DNA of 64,000 nucleotides from Streptomyces venezuelae (GTDB taxonomy: Bacteria; Actinomycetota; Actinomycetes; Streptomycetales; Streptomycetaceae). The stretch covers positions 7,774,001 to 7,838,000 of the forward strand of contig NZ_CP029193.1 of the NCBI RefSeq assembly GCF_008642355.1, in the 5' to 3' direction. The notes beneath the pieces are model-generated. The model was not told the DNA's origin and searched no databases. It saw only the letters and a list, made by a program, of their open reading frames with translations. The stretch's first letter is position 1. Each line of letters starts with the position of its first letter. Both the position numbers and the translations under genes were made by a program. Below, one piece after another: positions 26,775-34,046 of this stretch.

Positions 26775-28081
26775 GGTGTGGTTTTCGTCGCCGTGTCGTC
26801 CGTCGTAGGAGTGGGTGCGGGTGCGGGTGCTCCCAGTGCGAGCAGTGCGGTGTCGTCGTCGAGGCCTTCGCCGAGGCCCGCCAGCAGATCGCTGAGCGCG
26901 CCGACGACGTCCCCCGCGGAGGTGCCGGCGTGCTCGGCGGTGAAGGCCCGCAGTGCCTCGTCCCCGAAGAGGTCGGAGCGGTCGGCGCCGGTGCGGGCCT
27001 CGGTGACGCCGTCGGTGTAGAGCAGCAGTGTGTCGCCGGGGGCGAGGGTGGTCCTCGCGGCCGTGAACTGCGGGTCGGGCAGCGCGCCGACGAGGAGGCC
27101 GCCCGGCGTGGGGAGGTAGTCCGCCGTGCCGCCGCCGCGCAGGACGAGGGCAGGCGGGTGGCCCCCCGACGCCAGCTCCACGGAGACGTACCCGGAGACG
27201 GGGTCGGGGTCCAGGACGCCGAAGATGACGGTGCAGAAGCGCGGGTCGTCGCCCGAGTACCGGTCGTGCAGGACCTGGTTGAGGGTGGTCAGCGCGGCCA
27301 CGGGCGCCGGGTCGTGCAGGGCGGCGGCGCGCAGCGTGTACCGGGTCAGCGAGGTGACCGCGGCCGCCTGGGGGCCCTTTCCGCACACGTCGCCGAGGAA
27401 GAAGCCGAACCGTTTGCCGTCCAGCGGGAAGACGTCGTAGAAGTCGCCGCCGAGCTGGTCGGGCGAGGCGGTGTGGTAGTACGTGGCCGTCTCGACGCCG
27501 GGGATCGGAGGCAGGGACGACGGCAGCAGCGACTCCTGGAGCACGGCGAGTGCCTGCTGCAGCCGTGCCCGGTCGGCGCGGGCCTGCCGCGCGGACTCCT
27601 CGGCGGCCTTGCGGCTGCGCAGCAGCTCCGCCTCGTAGGCGCGGCGGTCGGTGGCGTCGAAGACGGTGAGGCGGGTCAGCAGCGGTGTGCCGGTGCTGCC
27701 GTACTTGATGACGGCGGAGACCAGGACCGGCCTGCGGCCGCCGTCGGTCTGCTTGACGTCGAGGGCCACTCCGCTGATCTCGCCCCGCATGCGCAGCAGC
27801 GGAGCGAAGTGCGTCTCGTGGTACAGCCTGCCGCCCACGGTCAGCAGGTCCGTGAACCGCAGCCGGCCCACGACCGCTTCCCGGTCGAGCCCCAGCCAGT
27901 CGAGCAACGTGCCGTTGATCTTGACGACGGTGCCGTCCATCAGCGTGGACAGATACCCGCACGGCGCGTGCTCGTACAGTTCCTCGGCGCTGTCCTCCAG
28001 GAGGGCGGCGAACATCGAGTCCGAGGAGGTACCGCCGTCGGCCTCGTTGGCGTCGTCGGGGCCGGTTCCCGTGCGGCACAT
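26771..28081 (-). CDS. PAS-PP2C (SpoIIE) phosphatase, RsbP-like
   Basis: Serine phosphatase of 436 aa. A PAS domain (about residues 25-150), a short coiled-coil (about 150-185) and a SpoIIE-type PP2C domain (about 200-425) follow in order. Metal-site motifs are GGDFYDVFPL, GDVCGKG, GGHPP and a C-terminal DDDTALL. It should dephosphorylate the STAS protein encoded next. ATG 28081 overlaps the stop of the RsbQ-like gene as ATGA. The pairing of an alpha/beta hydrolase with a PAS-PP2C phosphatase is the RsbQ/RsbP energy-stress arrangement of Bacillus. No transmembrane segment is seen. Confidence 0.9.
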   Translation of the reverse strand: MCRTGTGPDDANEADGGTSSDSMFAALLEDSAEELYEHAPCGYLSTLMDGTVVKINGTLLDWLGLDREAVVGRLRFTDLLTVGGRLYHETHFAPLLRMRGEISGVALDVKQTDGGRRPVLVSAVIKYGSTGTPLLTRLTVFDATDRRAYEAELLRSRKAAEESARQARADRARLQQALAVLQESLLPSSLPPIPGVETATYYHTASPDQLGGDFYDVFPLDGKRFGFFLGDVCGKGPQAAAVTSLTRYTLRAAALHDPAPVAALTTLNQVLHDRYSGDDPRFCTVIFGVLDPDPVSGYVSVELASGGHPPALVLRGGGTADYLPTPGGLLVGALPDPQFTAARTTLAPGDTLLLYTDGVTEARTGADRSDLFGDEALRAFTAEHAGTSAGDVVGALSDLLAGLGEGLDDDTALLALGAPAPAPTPTTDDTATKTTP

Positions 28082-28884
28082 CACCCCAGGCCTGCCAGGA
28101 ACGCGGTGATCGCCGCGTTGGTCGCCTCGGGCGCGGACAGGTGCGGGCAGTGCCCGGTCGCGTCGAGGGTGACCAGCTGCGACGAGGGAACCGTCCGGTG
28201 CACGTAGGCGCCGACCTCGCGGGGCGCGATCGCGTCCTGCGAGCACTCCAGGACCAGTGTCGGGACGCGCACGCCCGGCAGCTCGTCCCGCGCGTCCGAG
28301 AGGAAGGTGGTCCTGGCGAAGACCAGGGCCATCTCGGGGTCGGTGGCGCAGAAGCTGTTCTTGAGCTCCTCGCCGAGCTCGGGCTGCTCGGGGTTGCCCA
28401 TGATGAGCGGCGCCATCGACGCGGACCATCCCAGGTAGTTCGCCTCCAGGGACTCCAGGAGTTCGTCGATGTCCTCCTCGCTGAAGCCGCCGCGGTAGCC
28501 GTCGTCGTCGATGTACCGGGGCGACGGGGCGACCATCACGAGGGCCTTGATGCGCTCGGGCGCCTGCCTGGCGGCCAGGACACCGATCATGGAACTCACC
28601 GAGTGGCCGACGAACACGGCGTCGCGCAGGTCGAGCCGCTCGCACACCTCCACCACGTCCTGGGCGTACCCGTCCAACGAGCCGTACCGCTCCGCGGAGA
28701 ACGCGGAGAGATCCGACCGGCCCGCGCCCACATAGTCGAACAGGACCACGCGGTAGTGCGGCTCCAGGGCGGGCACCGTCAGGCGCCACATGTTCTGGTC
28801 ACAGCCGAAACCGTGGGCCAGCACCACCGTCTGCCCTTGCGGGTTGCCCGTGACGGTGACGTTGTTCCTGTGGATGATGTCCAT
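28081..28884 (-). CDS. RsbQ-like alpha/beta hydrolase, stress sensor
   Basis: Protein of 267 aa, close in length and motifs to Bacillus RsbQ. LAHGFGCDQNMWR, the elbow VGHSVSS with Ser95, QDAIAP with Asp217 and GHCPH with His245 form the triad. RsbQ is needed, through a small bound molecule, to activate the PAS phosphatase RsbP. The homologous family also includes strigolactone/karrikin receptors, so ligand perception is plausible. I use ATG 28884 (MDIIHRNN); ATG 28893 is an alternative three codons upstream. It is first in a three-gene coupled operon. Confidence 0.88.
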   Translation of the reverse strand: MDIIHRNNVTVTGNPQGQTVVLAHGFGCDQNMWRLTVPALEPHYRVVLFDYVGAGRSDLSAFSAERYGSLDGYAQDVVEVCERLDLRDAVFVGHSVSSMIGVLAARQAPERIKALVMVAPSPRYIDDDGYRGGFSEEDIDELLESLEANYLGWSASMAPLIMGNPEQPELGEELKNSFCATDPEMALVFARTTFLSDARDELPGVRVPTLVLECSQDAIAPREVGAYVHRTVPSSQLVTLDATGHCPHLSAPEATNAAITAFLAGLG

Positions 28885-28912
28885 GACTTCCATGATCTCA
28901 GACAGCCGGAAA

Positions 28913-28938
28913 GGGCGGCCCCTTCAGCGGGGCCGCCC
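28913..28938 (-). terminator. terminator downstream of csbD
   Basis: A perfect 10-bp stem (GGGCGGCCCC / GGGGCCGCCC) with a 6-nt loop lies 25 bp beyond the csbD stop. On the minus strand it is followed by TTT. It would separate csbD transcription from the rsbQ-like operon. Confidence 0.75.
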
Positions 28939-28962
28939 CGACGGCGTCGAACGGTGTTGCGG

Positions 28963-29136
28963 TCAGTGCTTGCCGATGTCCTTGGTCTTCTCCTTGGCCT
29001 GGCGCGCGTCACCCTTCATCTGATCGGCGCGGCCCTCCGCGGTGAGGCGCTCGTTCCCGACAGCGCGACCGGCCGCTTCCTTCGCGGCGCCCTTGGCCTG
29101 CTCGGTCTTCGCCTTGGCCTTCTCGTTGGCGGTCAT
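28963..29136 (-). CDS. csbD: CsbD-family general stress protein
   Basis: Very small, highly charged protein of 57 aa: MTANEKAKAKTEQAKGAAKE at the start, then a second module with ADQMKGDARQAKEKTKD. This is the CsbD family, first known as a SigB-controlled general stress protein in Bacillus. AAGGAGCGTGAG precedes ATG 29136. Its place inside a SigB-like regulatory cluster supports the call and suggests that it is a regulon member. The biochemical role is unknown. Confidence 0.88.
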   Translation of the reverse strand: MTANEKAKAKTEQAKGAAKEAAGRAVGNERLTAEGRADQMKGDARQAKEKTKDIGKH

Positions 29137-29235
29137 GATCCGCTCACGCTCCTTGGCATCGACATCATGTGCTGGAGATCCGCCTGGCCGCTCAGCGCCG
29201 AGTCAAACATCGACCGTGCACTTTCGTTTTCTCCG

Positions 29236-29601
29236 TCAGCCGTCGAGGAGCTTGTTCAGCTGCCGCAGACCGTCCTCGTGCGTGTCGGCCAGGACCATGA
29301 TGTCGATGACACCCGTGATCTCGAACAGCCGCCGGATGGCGCTGTGCAAGGGGCCGCAGAGAACGAAGGGACGCTGCGCCTGTTCGTGCTCGGCGCGCGC
29401 CAGCAGGATCAGGTTGAGCAGGGCGCTGTCGGCGAAGGTCAGCTCGGCCAGGTCGAGCAGGGTGGCCTCGGTGCCGCTCTCGGTCCGGGCGCGCTGGAAG
29501 GCGGCAGTGACCTCGCTTCCGTTCTCGAGGTCGATGTCGTGGCGCAACGTGACGACCGCCACACGGTCCTGTCTGGCGAGTTCGATGCTGTTGAGGGACA
29601 T
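29236..29601 (-). CDS. second STAS-domain anti-anti-sigma factor
   Basis: STAS protein of 121 aa. The phosphoacceptor region reads LTFADSALLNLIL rather than DSSG or DSTG, so only one Ser of the motif is kept and it is uncertain whether the protein can be phosphorylated in the usual way. It is divergent from the anti-sigma kinase gene and may be its direct antagonist. It could respond to a different phosphatase than the RsbV-like protein at 26436. Confidence 0.88.
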   Translation of the reverse strand: MSLNSIELARQDRVAVVTLRHDIDLENGSEVTAAFQRARTESGTEATLLDLAELTFADSALLNLILLARAEHEQAQRPFVLCGPLHSAIRRLFEITGVIDIMVLADTHEDGLRQLNKLLDG

Positions 29602-29829
29602 GCCCCGACCTTGTCATATGCCGTGGCCGGGTGAGAATGGACCGGTCCTTTCACGAGGTGCGCCAGGCCGCGGGCGAGGGGACGGACGGAACGCCGTTTC
29701 ACTGTTGTGAATGTGTTTTCTCCTTGTGGGATGCAGGGGGTGTGCGGGCAGTGGGGTCGGGCATGCGAACACAAGGAACGGTGCGACGCGGTCGCGTTTG
29801 CACGTGTGCAGGGAAAGGATCAAGGCTTC

Positions 29830-30276
29830 ATGAGCGCTCCCGAGATGCCCGACACAGTGCGGACGACCTGCGCTCAGGCCCGCGCCGAGGTGGACGCGGC
29901 ACTGCGGACGGTGAGTCAGGGGCTGCCGCGCGCCCAGGCGCGGCGCGTGCACGAGGACGCGCTGCTGGTCGTCAGCGAGTTGACGGCCAACGCGATGCGG
30001 CACGGCGGGGGGCTCAGCGGATTCGCCGTCCGCGTGCAGGGGACCGCCCTGCTGATCTGCGTGAGCGACCGCAGTGCGGAGATTCCGGTCCACGTGCCCC
30101 CGGACCCGGCACGTCCCGGCGGCTTCGGCTGGCTGATGGTCCAGCGCCTCAGCTCCCGCGTCACGGTCGAAACGGGGGACGGGGGCAAGACCATCATCGC
30201 CGCCCTGGACCTGTCTCCCTGGCCCGGCCCGAATTCTTCGAAAAACTGTACGCGTGAGACGCGATCGACGGGGTAA
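29830..30276 (+). CDS. anti-sigma factor, HATPase serine kinase (RsbW-like)
   Basis: GHKL-type ATP-binding protein of 148 aa. The N-box is VVSELTANAMRHGG, followed by the G1-like ICVSDRS and the G2-like GGFGWLMVQRLSS. It should bind and inhibit the sigma factor encoded 50 bp downstream and phosphorylate STAS partners. ATG 29830 is used. The stop codon TAA lies inside the first of two GGGTAA elements that may form the sigma-gene promoter. Confidence 0.9.
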   Translation: MSAPEMPDTVRTTCAQARAEVDAALRTVSQGLPRAQARRVHEDALLVVSELTANAMRHGGGLSGFAVRVQGTALLICVSDRSAEIPVHVPPDPARPGGFGWLMVQRLSSRVTVETGDGGKTIIAALDLSPWPGPNSSKNCTRETRSTG

Positions 30277-30296
30277 CCGTGCCGCTGCGGGGGTAA
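30252..30296 (+). promoter_or_regulatory. tandem SigB-type promoter elements before the sigma gene
   Basis: GCGT-N15-GGGTAA (30252-30276) and GGGT-N16-GGGTAA (30271-30296) both fit the GNNT-N14-16-GGGTA pattern of streptomycete SigB-family promoters, 31-51 bp before the sigma start. The first -10 contains the stop codon of the anti-sigma gene. This suggests positive autoregulation of the sigma gene in addition to read-through from the anti-sigma gene. Confidence 0.5.
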
Positions 30297-30326
30297 ACAG
30301 CCGAGCTGAACAAGGAGCGGAACGCC

Positions 30327-31193
30327 ATGATTACCGTGACGCAGGGGCAGACGCAGGACACGGCCGACCGTGCCGGGGAGGACCTCGTCGAGCGCGCGTA
30401 CACGGACCCCTCCTCCATCGCGCCGAGGGACGCGCGTGAGGTCGGCAAGCGGTTCTTCGACCGCCTCACGCAGCTCGAGGAGGGCACGCACGAGTACCAG
30501 TACGTGCGCAACGCGCTGATCGAGATGAACCTCTCGCTGGTGCAGTACGCGGCATCGCGCTTCAAGCACCGCGGCCAGCAGGAGATGGAAGACATCATCC
30601 AGGTCGGCACCATCGGTCTGATCAAGGCGATCGACCGGTTCGAGCTCACCCGCGAGGTCGAGTTCACTTCCTTCGCCGTTCCGTACATCACAGGCGAGAT
30701 CAAGCGGTTCTTCCGTGACACCTCGTGGGCCGTGCACGTGCCGCGCCGGCTCCAGGAAGCACGTATCGAACTCTCCAAGGCCACGGAGGAGCTGCGCACC
30801 CGGCTCGGGCGCATGCCGTCCACCGCCGAGCTCGCGGAGCTGATGCAGCTGGAGCCCTCGGAGGTCGCCGAGGCGCAGAAGGCGTCCAACGGCTACAGCG
30901 CGGTCTCCCTGAACGCCGCGGTCAACGGTCAGGACGACGAGTCCGACACGATGCTGGCCGACTTCATCGGCATCAACGAGGAGTCCTTCGAACTCGTCGA
31001 GAACTTCCACTCCCTGGCCCCGCTCATCGCGGACCTCGACGAACGGGACCGGACCCTGATCCACCTCCGCTTCGTCGAGGAGCAGACCCAGCAGCAGATC
31101 GCGGACACCCTGGGCTGCTCGCAGATGCACGTGTCCCGGCTCCTGTCCCGCGTCGTGGGCAAGCTCCGCGCGGGCCTGCTCACCACCGACTGA
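30327..31193 (+). CDS. SigB/SigF-family RNA polymerase sigma factor
   Basis: Alternative sigma factor of 288 aa. Region 2 contains GQQEMEDIIQVGTIGLIKAI and FTSFAVPYITGEIKRFFRD. Region 3 (about 150-200) follows, then region 4 with the HTH TQQQIADTLGCSQMHVSRLL. It belongs to the SigB/F/G stress and differentiation group, of which streptomycetes have several. The anti-sigma kinase is immediately upstream, and the phosphatase, STAS and RsbQ genes lie on the other side, so this is very probably the output of the partner switch. A strong hairpin ends transcription 22 bp later. Confidence 0.94.
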   Translation: MITVTQGQTQDTADRAGEDLVERAYTDPSSIAPRDAREVGKRFFDRLTQLEEGTHEYQYVRNALIEMNLSLVQYAASRFKHRGQQEMEDIIQVGTIGLIKAIDRFELTREVEFTSFAVPYITGEIKRFFRDTSWAVHVPRRLQEARIELSKATEELRTRLGRMPSTAELAELMQLEPSEVAEAQKASNGYSAVSLNAAVNGQDDESDTMLADFIGINEESFELVENFHSLAPLIADLDERDRTLIHLRFVEEQTQQQIADTLGCSQMHVSRLLSRVVGKLRAGLLTTD

Positions 31194-31214
31194 TCCGCGG
31201 CCTGCCCCTCCGCC

Positions 31215-31267
31215 ACGACGACGGCCTCCACCCGACAGCTCCGGTCGGATGGAGGCCGTCGCGTCGT
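31215..31267. terminator. bidirectional terminator between sigma factor and CoA ligase
   Basis: A long stem is formed by ACGACG, ACGGCCTCCA and CCGAC pairing with GTCGG, TGGAGGCCGT and CGTCGT, with a 7-nt loop and small bulges. It starts 21 bp after the sigma stop and ends just before the stop of the convergent ligase gene at 31269, so it can serve both. Confidence 0.8.
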
Positions 31268-31268
31268 G

Positions 31269-32882
31269 CTAGCCCCTGGCGGCCACCGCCTTGGCCCAGC
31301 GGTAATCCGCCTTGCCGCTGGGGGAGCGCTGGATGTGGTCCGTGAAGACCACGGAGCGTGGGATCTTGTAGCCGGCGAGCAGGGCGCGGCAGTGGGTCTG
31401 CACCGCCTCCAGGTCCAGCCCGGCCGCTCCGTCCCTGAGTTGCACGACGGCGGCCACATGGCTGCCCCACCGCTCGTCGGGGACTCCGGCGACCAGCGCG
31501 TCGTACACGTCGGGGTGCGACTTGAGCGCCTGCTCGACCTCCTCCGGGTACACCTTCTCGCCACCCGTGTTGATGCACTGCGAGCCGCGGCCGAGCACGG
31601 TGACGATGCCGTCCTCGTCCACCGTCGCCATGTCGCCGAGCAGCACCCAGCGCTCGCCGTCCCGCTGGAAGAAGGTCTCCGCCGTTTTCCTCGCGTCGTT
31701 GTAGTAGCCGAGCGGCACGTGGCCGCGCTGCGCCAGACGCCCCGGCACGCCCACCGGCACCGGCTCGTGCGTGACCAGGTCCACCACCTGCGTCCGCTCG
31801 TTGACCTCGAGCCGGAAGCCCTTCTCCGGTCCCGAGTCGTCCGTCGCCTTGCCGTTGGAGCCCGACTCGGAGGACCCGAAGTTGTTCAGGAGCAGCACGT
31901 CCGGCGCGAGCTCCTGGAACTGGGCGCGGACGGTCTCCGACATGATCGCCCCGGACGAGGAGACGCTGAACAGGGAGGACAGGTCGGTGCCCCGCAGCGG
32001 CCCGCGCAGCGCGTCGATGAGCGGCCTGAGCATCGCGTCGCCGACCAGAGAGACGCTGGACACCCGCTCCTTCTCGATGGTGCGGAGCAATTCCTCGGGG
32101 ACGTACTTGCGGTGCAGGGCGACGCGCTGCCCGTAGTTGAAGGCGATGAACGACGTCAGTGTCGACGTGCCGTGCATCAGCGGGGGCGCGGGGAAGAAGG
32201 TGATGCCGGGCCCGCCCGCCGCGACCCGCTCGGCGAGTTCCTCGGGCCGCTTCACCGGCTCGCCCGCGGGCTCCCCGCCGAAGAGCCCGGCGAAGAACAG
32301 GTCCTCCTGGCGCCACATGACGCCCTTGGGCATGCCCGTCGTGCCGCCCGTGTAGATGATGAACAGGTCGTCGGCGGAGCGGGGCCCGAACCCGCGCTCC
32401 GGCGACCCCGCCGCCTCGGCGTCGGTGAACGCCACCACGTCGAGCGCGGGGACGTCGGCGGGCGGCTCGCCGACCCGCACCAGGTGCCGCAGCTTCTCCG
32501 TGCGCGGCAGCGCCGCCGCGACCCGCTCGGTGAACTCGGCGTCGAAGACGAGCGCGGCGAGGTCCGCGTCACGGTAGAGGTAGACCAGCTCCTCCTCCAC
32601 GTACCGGTAGTTCACGTTGACCGGTACGAGGCGTGCCTTCAGGCAGCCGAGGACCGTCTGCAGGTACTCGACGCCGTTGTACAGGTGCAGGCCCAGGTGC
32701 TCGCCGGGGCGCAGACCGCTGTCGATCAGGTGGTGGGCGACGCGGTTGGCTGCCGCGTCGAGCTCGGCGTAGGTGAGGCGGCGTTCCGCGCCCGTGCCGG
32801 GGTGGTCGATGTAGACGAGCGCCTCGCGGTCGGGGACCACGTCGACGACCGACTCGAACAGGTCGGCAAGGTTGTACTCCAC
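31269..32882 (-). CDS. acyl-CoA synthetase, FadD19-like
   Basis: AMP-forming ligase of 537 aa. The motif YTGGTTGMPKGVMWRQEDLF is typical of the mycobacterial FadD19/FadD17 group, which activates the C24 or C26 carboxyl of sterol side chains and branched acids. NNFGSSESGSNG, GRGSQCINTGGEKVYPEEVE and the C-terminal Lys in SPSGKADYRW complete the set. I chose GTG 32882 because AGGAGG lies six bases upstream and the next residues begin the domain; the frame is open to 32951, but that part overlaps operator-like repeats. It is divergent from the crotonase of the same cassette. Confidence 0.9.
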   Translation of the reverse strand: MEYNLADLFESVVDVVPDREALVYIDHPGTGAERRLTYAELDAAANRVAHHLIDSGLRPGEHLGLHLYNGVEYLQTVLGCLKARLVPVNVNYRYVEEELVYLYRDADLAALVFDAEFTERVAAALPRTEKLRHLVRVGEPPADVPALDVVAFTDAEAAGSPERGFGPRSADDLFIIYTGGTTGMPKGVMWRQEDLFFAGLFGGEPAGEPVKRPEELAERVAAGGPGITFFPAPPLMHGTSTLTSFIAFNYGQRVALHRKYVPEELLRTIEKERVSSVSLVGDAMLRPLIDALRGPLRGTDLSSLFSVSSSGAIMSETVRAQFQELAPDVLLLNNFGSSESGSNGKATDDSGPEKGFRLEVNERTQVVDLVTHEPVPVGVPGRLAQRGHVPLGYYNDARKTAETFFQRDGERWVLLGDMATVDEDGIVTVLGRGSQCINTGGEKVYPEEVEQALKSHPDVYDALVAGVPDERWGSHVAAVVQLRDGAAGLDLEAVQTHCRALLAGYKIPRSVVFTDHIQRSPSGKADYRWAKAVAARG

Positions 32883-32940
32883 CGCACTCCTCCTGACCCC
32901 GGCGTCCTCACTGACGTCTCGCTTGGCGGTCATCAGAGCA

Positions 32941-32968
32941 GAGGGCCCCATAAGTGGGAAGGGCCCTC
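32941..32968. promoter_or_regulatory. 8-bp inverted repeat in the fadD-like/crotonase intergenic region
   Basis: GAGGGCCC (32941-32948) and GGGCCCTC (32961-32968) are perfect arms around a 12-nt loop, 59-86 bp upstream of the ligase start. It may be an operator or a leader hairpin of the ligase mRNA. Confidence 0.4.
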
Positions 32969-32979
32969 GCGGAAGAAAA

Positions 32980-32994
32980 CTGACTGAGTGTCAG
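32980..32994. promoter_or_regulatory. 15-bp operator-like motif shared with 15443-15480
   Basis: CTGACTGAGTGTCAG has perfect 5-bp arms (CTGAC/GTCAG). Its reverse complement is CTGACACTCAGTCAG, matching CTGACACNNNRTCAG seen twice at 15443-15480. It lies about 100 bp from both divergent starts and could control both. Confidence 0.62.
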
Positions 32995-33092
32995 GAAACT
33001 ATTGAACTGGCTCCCCGGCTACTGCAACCTGTTCCAGGTCCGCAGCCGACAGACCGGCCGCCCGGGCGGCCGCCGACAGAGGGAGCACCGGC

Positions 33093-33953
33093 ATGGGTGG
33101 GACGGAACGCGGGTCGGAAAACGGATCGGAACGCGGGACGGAACACGGATCGGAACGCGGGACGGAACACCTCTCCGTGCGGCGCGAGGGCGCCACGCTG
33201 ATCCTCACGCTGAACCGGCCCGAAGCGAAGAACGCGCTGTCGCTCGCCATGCTCGTCGGCCTGTACGACGGGTGGGTCGAGGCCGACGAGGACGACGGCA
33301 TCCGCTCCATCGTGCTCACCGGCGCCGGCGGCTCCTTCTGCGCGGGCATGGACCTCAAGGCCCTCGCCGGCAAAGGGATGGAGGGCGAGCGGCACAGGGA
33401 CCGGCTCAAGGCCGACCCGGATCTGCACTGGAAGGCGATGCTCCGCCACCACCGCCCCCGCAAACCCGTCATCGCCGCCGTCGAGGGCTACTGCGTGGCG
33501 GGCGGCACGGAGATCCTGCAGGGCACGGACATCCGCGTGGCGGGGGAGTCGGCGACGTTCGGCCTCTTCGAAGTGAAGCGGGGGCTCTTCCCCATCGGCG
33601 GCTCGACCGTACGGCTGCCGCGGCAGATTCCTCGTACCCACGCCCTGGAGATGCTGCTCACCGGGCGGCCCTACTCCGCGGCCGAGGCCGCGTCCGTCGG
33701 CCTCATCGGGCATGTGGTGCCGGACGGCACGGCCCTGCAGAAGGCCCTCGTCATCGCCGAGCAGATCAACGCGTGCGGGCCGCTCGCCGTGGAGGCGGTG
33801 AAGGCGTCGGTGTACGAGACCGCCGAGATGACCGAGGCGGACGGTCTCGCGGCCGAGCTGAAACGGGGGTGGCCCGTATTCGACACGGCCGACGCGAAGG
33901 AGGGCTCCAGAGCCTTCGCGGAGAAGAGGGCGCCCGTTTTCCGGCGTGCGTAG
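33093..33953 (+). CDS. enoyl-CoA hydratase/isomerase (crotonase), EchA19-like
   Basis: Crotonase-fold protein of 286 aa. The oxyanion-hole segments are FCAGMDLKALAG and VAGGTEILQG, the usual two backbone-NH sites; EVKRGLFPIGGSTVRLPRQI is also characteristic. It should hydrate an enoyl-CoA in a side-chain or fatty-acid beta-oxidation. The conserved domain begins at about residue 27; before it lies a repeated low-complexity tail (units like GSERGTEH) encoded by 24-bp tandem repeats. ATG 33093 follows GGGAGC. The gene order after the divergent ligase matches fadD19-echA19 of mycobacteria. Confidence 0.9.
   Translation: MGGTERGSENGSERGTEHGSERGTEHLSVRREGATLILTLNRPEAKNALSLAMLVGLYDGWVEADEDDGIRSIVLTGAGGSFCAGMDLKALAGKGMEGERHRDRLKADPDLHWKAMLRHHRPRKPVIAAVEGYCVAGGTEILQGTDIRVAGESATFGLFEVKRGLFPIGGSTVRLPRQIPRTHALEMLLTGRPYSAAEAASVGLIGHVVPDGTALQKALVIAEQINACGPLAVEAVKASVYETAEMTEADGLAAELKRGWPVFDTADAKEGSRAFAEKRAPVFRRA
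33099..33170. repeat. 24-bp tandem repeats in the crotonase N-terminal tail
   Basis: The unit at 33123-33146 (GGATCGGAACGCGGGACGGA then ACAC) is repeated identically at 33147-33170. A diverged unit at 33099-33122 precedes them. They stay in frame and encode GSERGTEH twice after GTERGSEN. Confidence 0.85.
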
Positions 33954-33970
33954 GTCGTTCCGCTGCTGCG

Positions 33971-34019
33971 GGCCTGTTGTCGCCGGTCGCGCAGTTCCCC
34001 GCGCCCCTGACGGGGCGCC
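33971..34019. repeat. Streptomyces-type dispersed intergenic repeat with hairpin
   Basis: The stretch around GTCGCGCAGTTCCCCGCGC matches a sequence that recurs between genes in many streptomycete genomes (from memory, not searched). It ends in the hairpin GCGCCCC-TGAC-GGGGCGC (34001-34018), which could attenuate or stabilise mRNA between the crotonase and the next gene. Confidence 0.5.
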
Positions 34020-34046
34020 CCATCACCCGGAAACGGAGTCCCCGTC

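Noticed and set aside
33971..34019. Mobile element end
   Set aside because: The sequence resembles a common dispersed intergenic repeat; there is no transposase or target duplication nearby.
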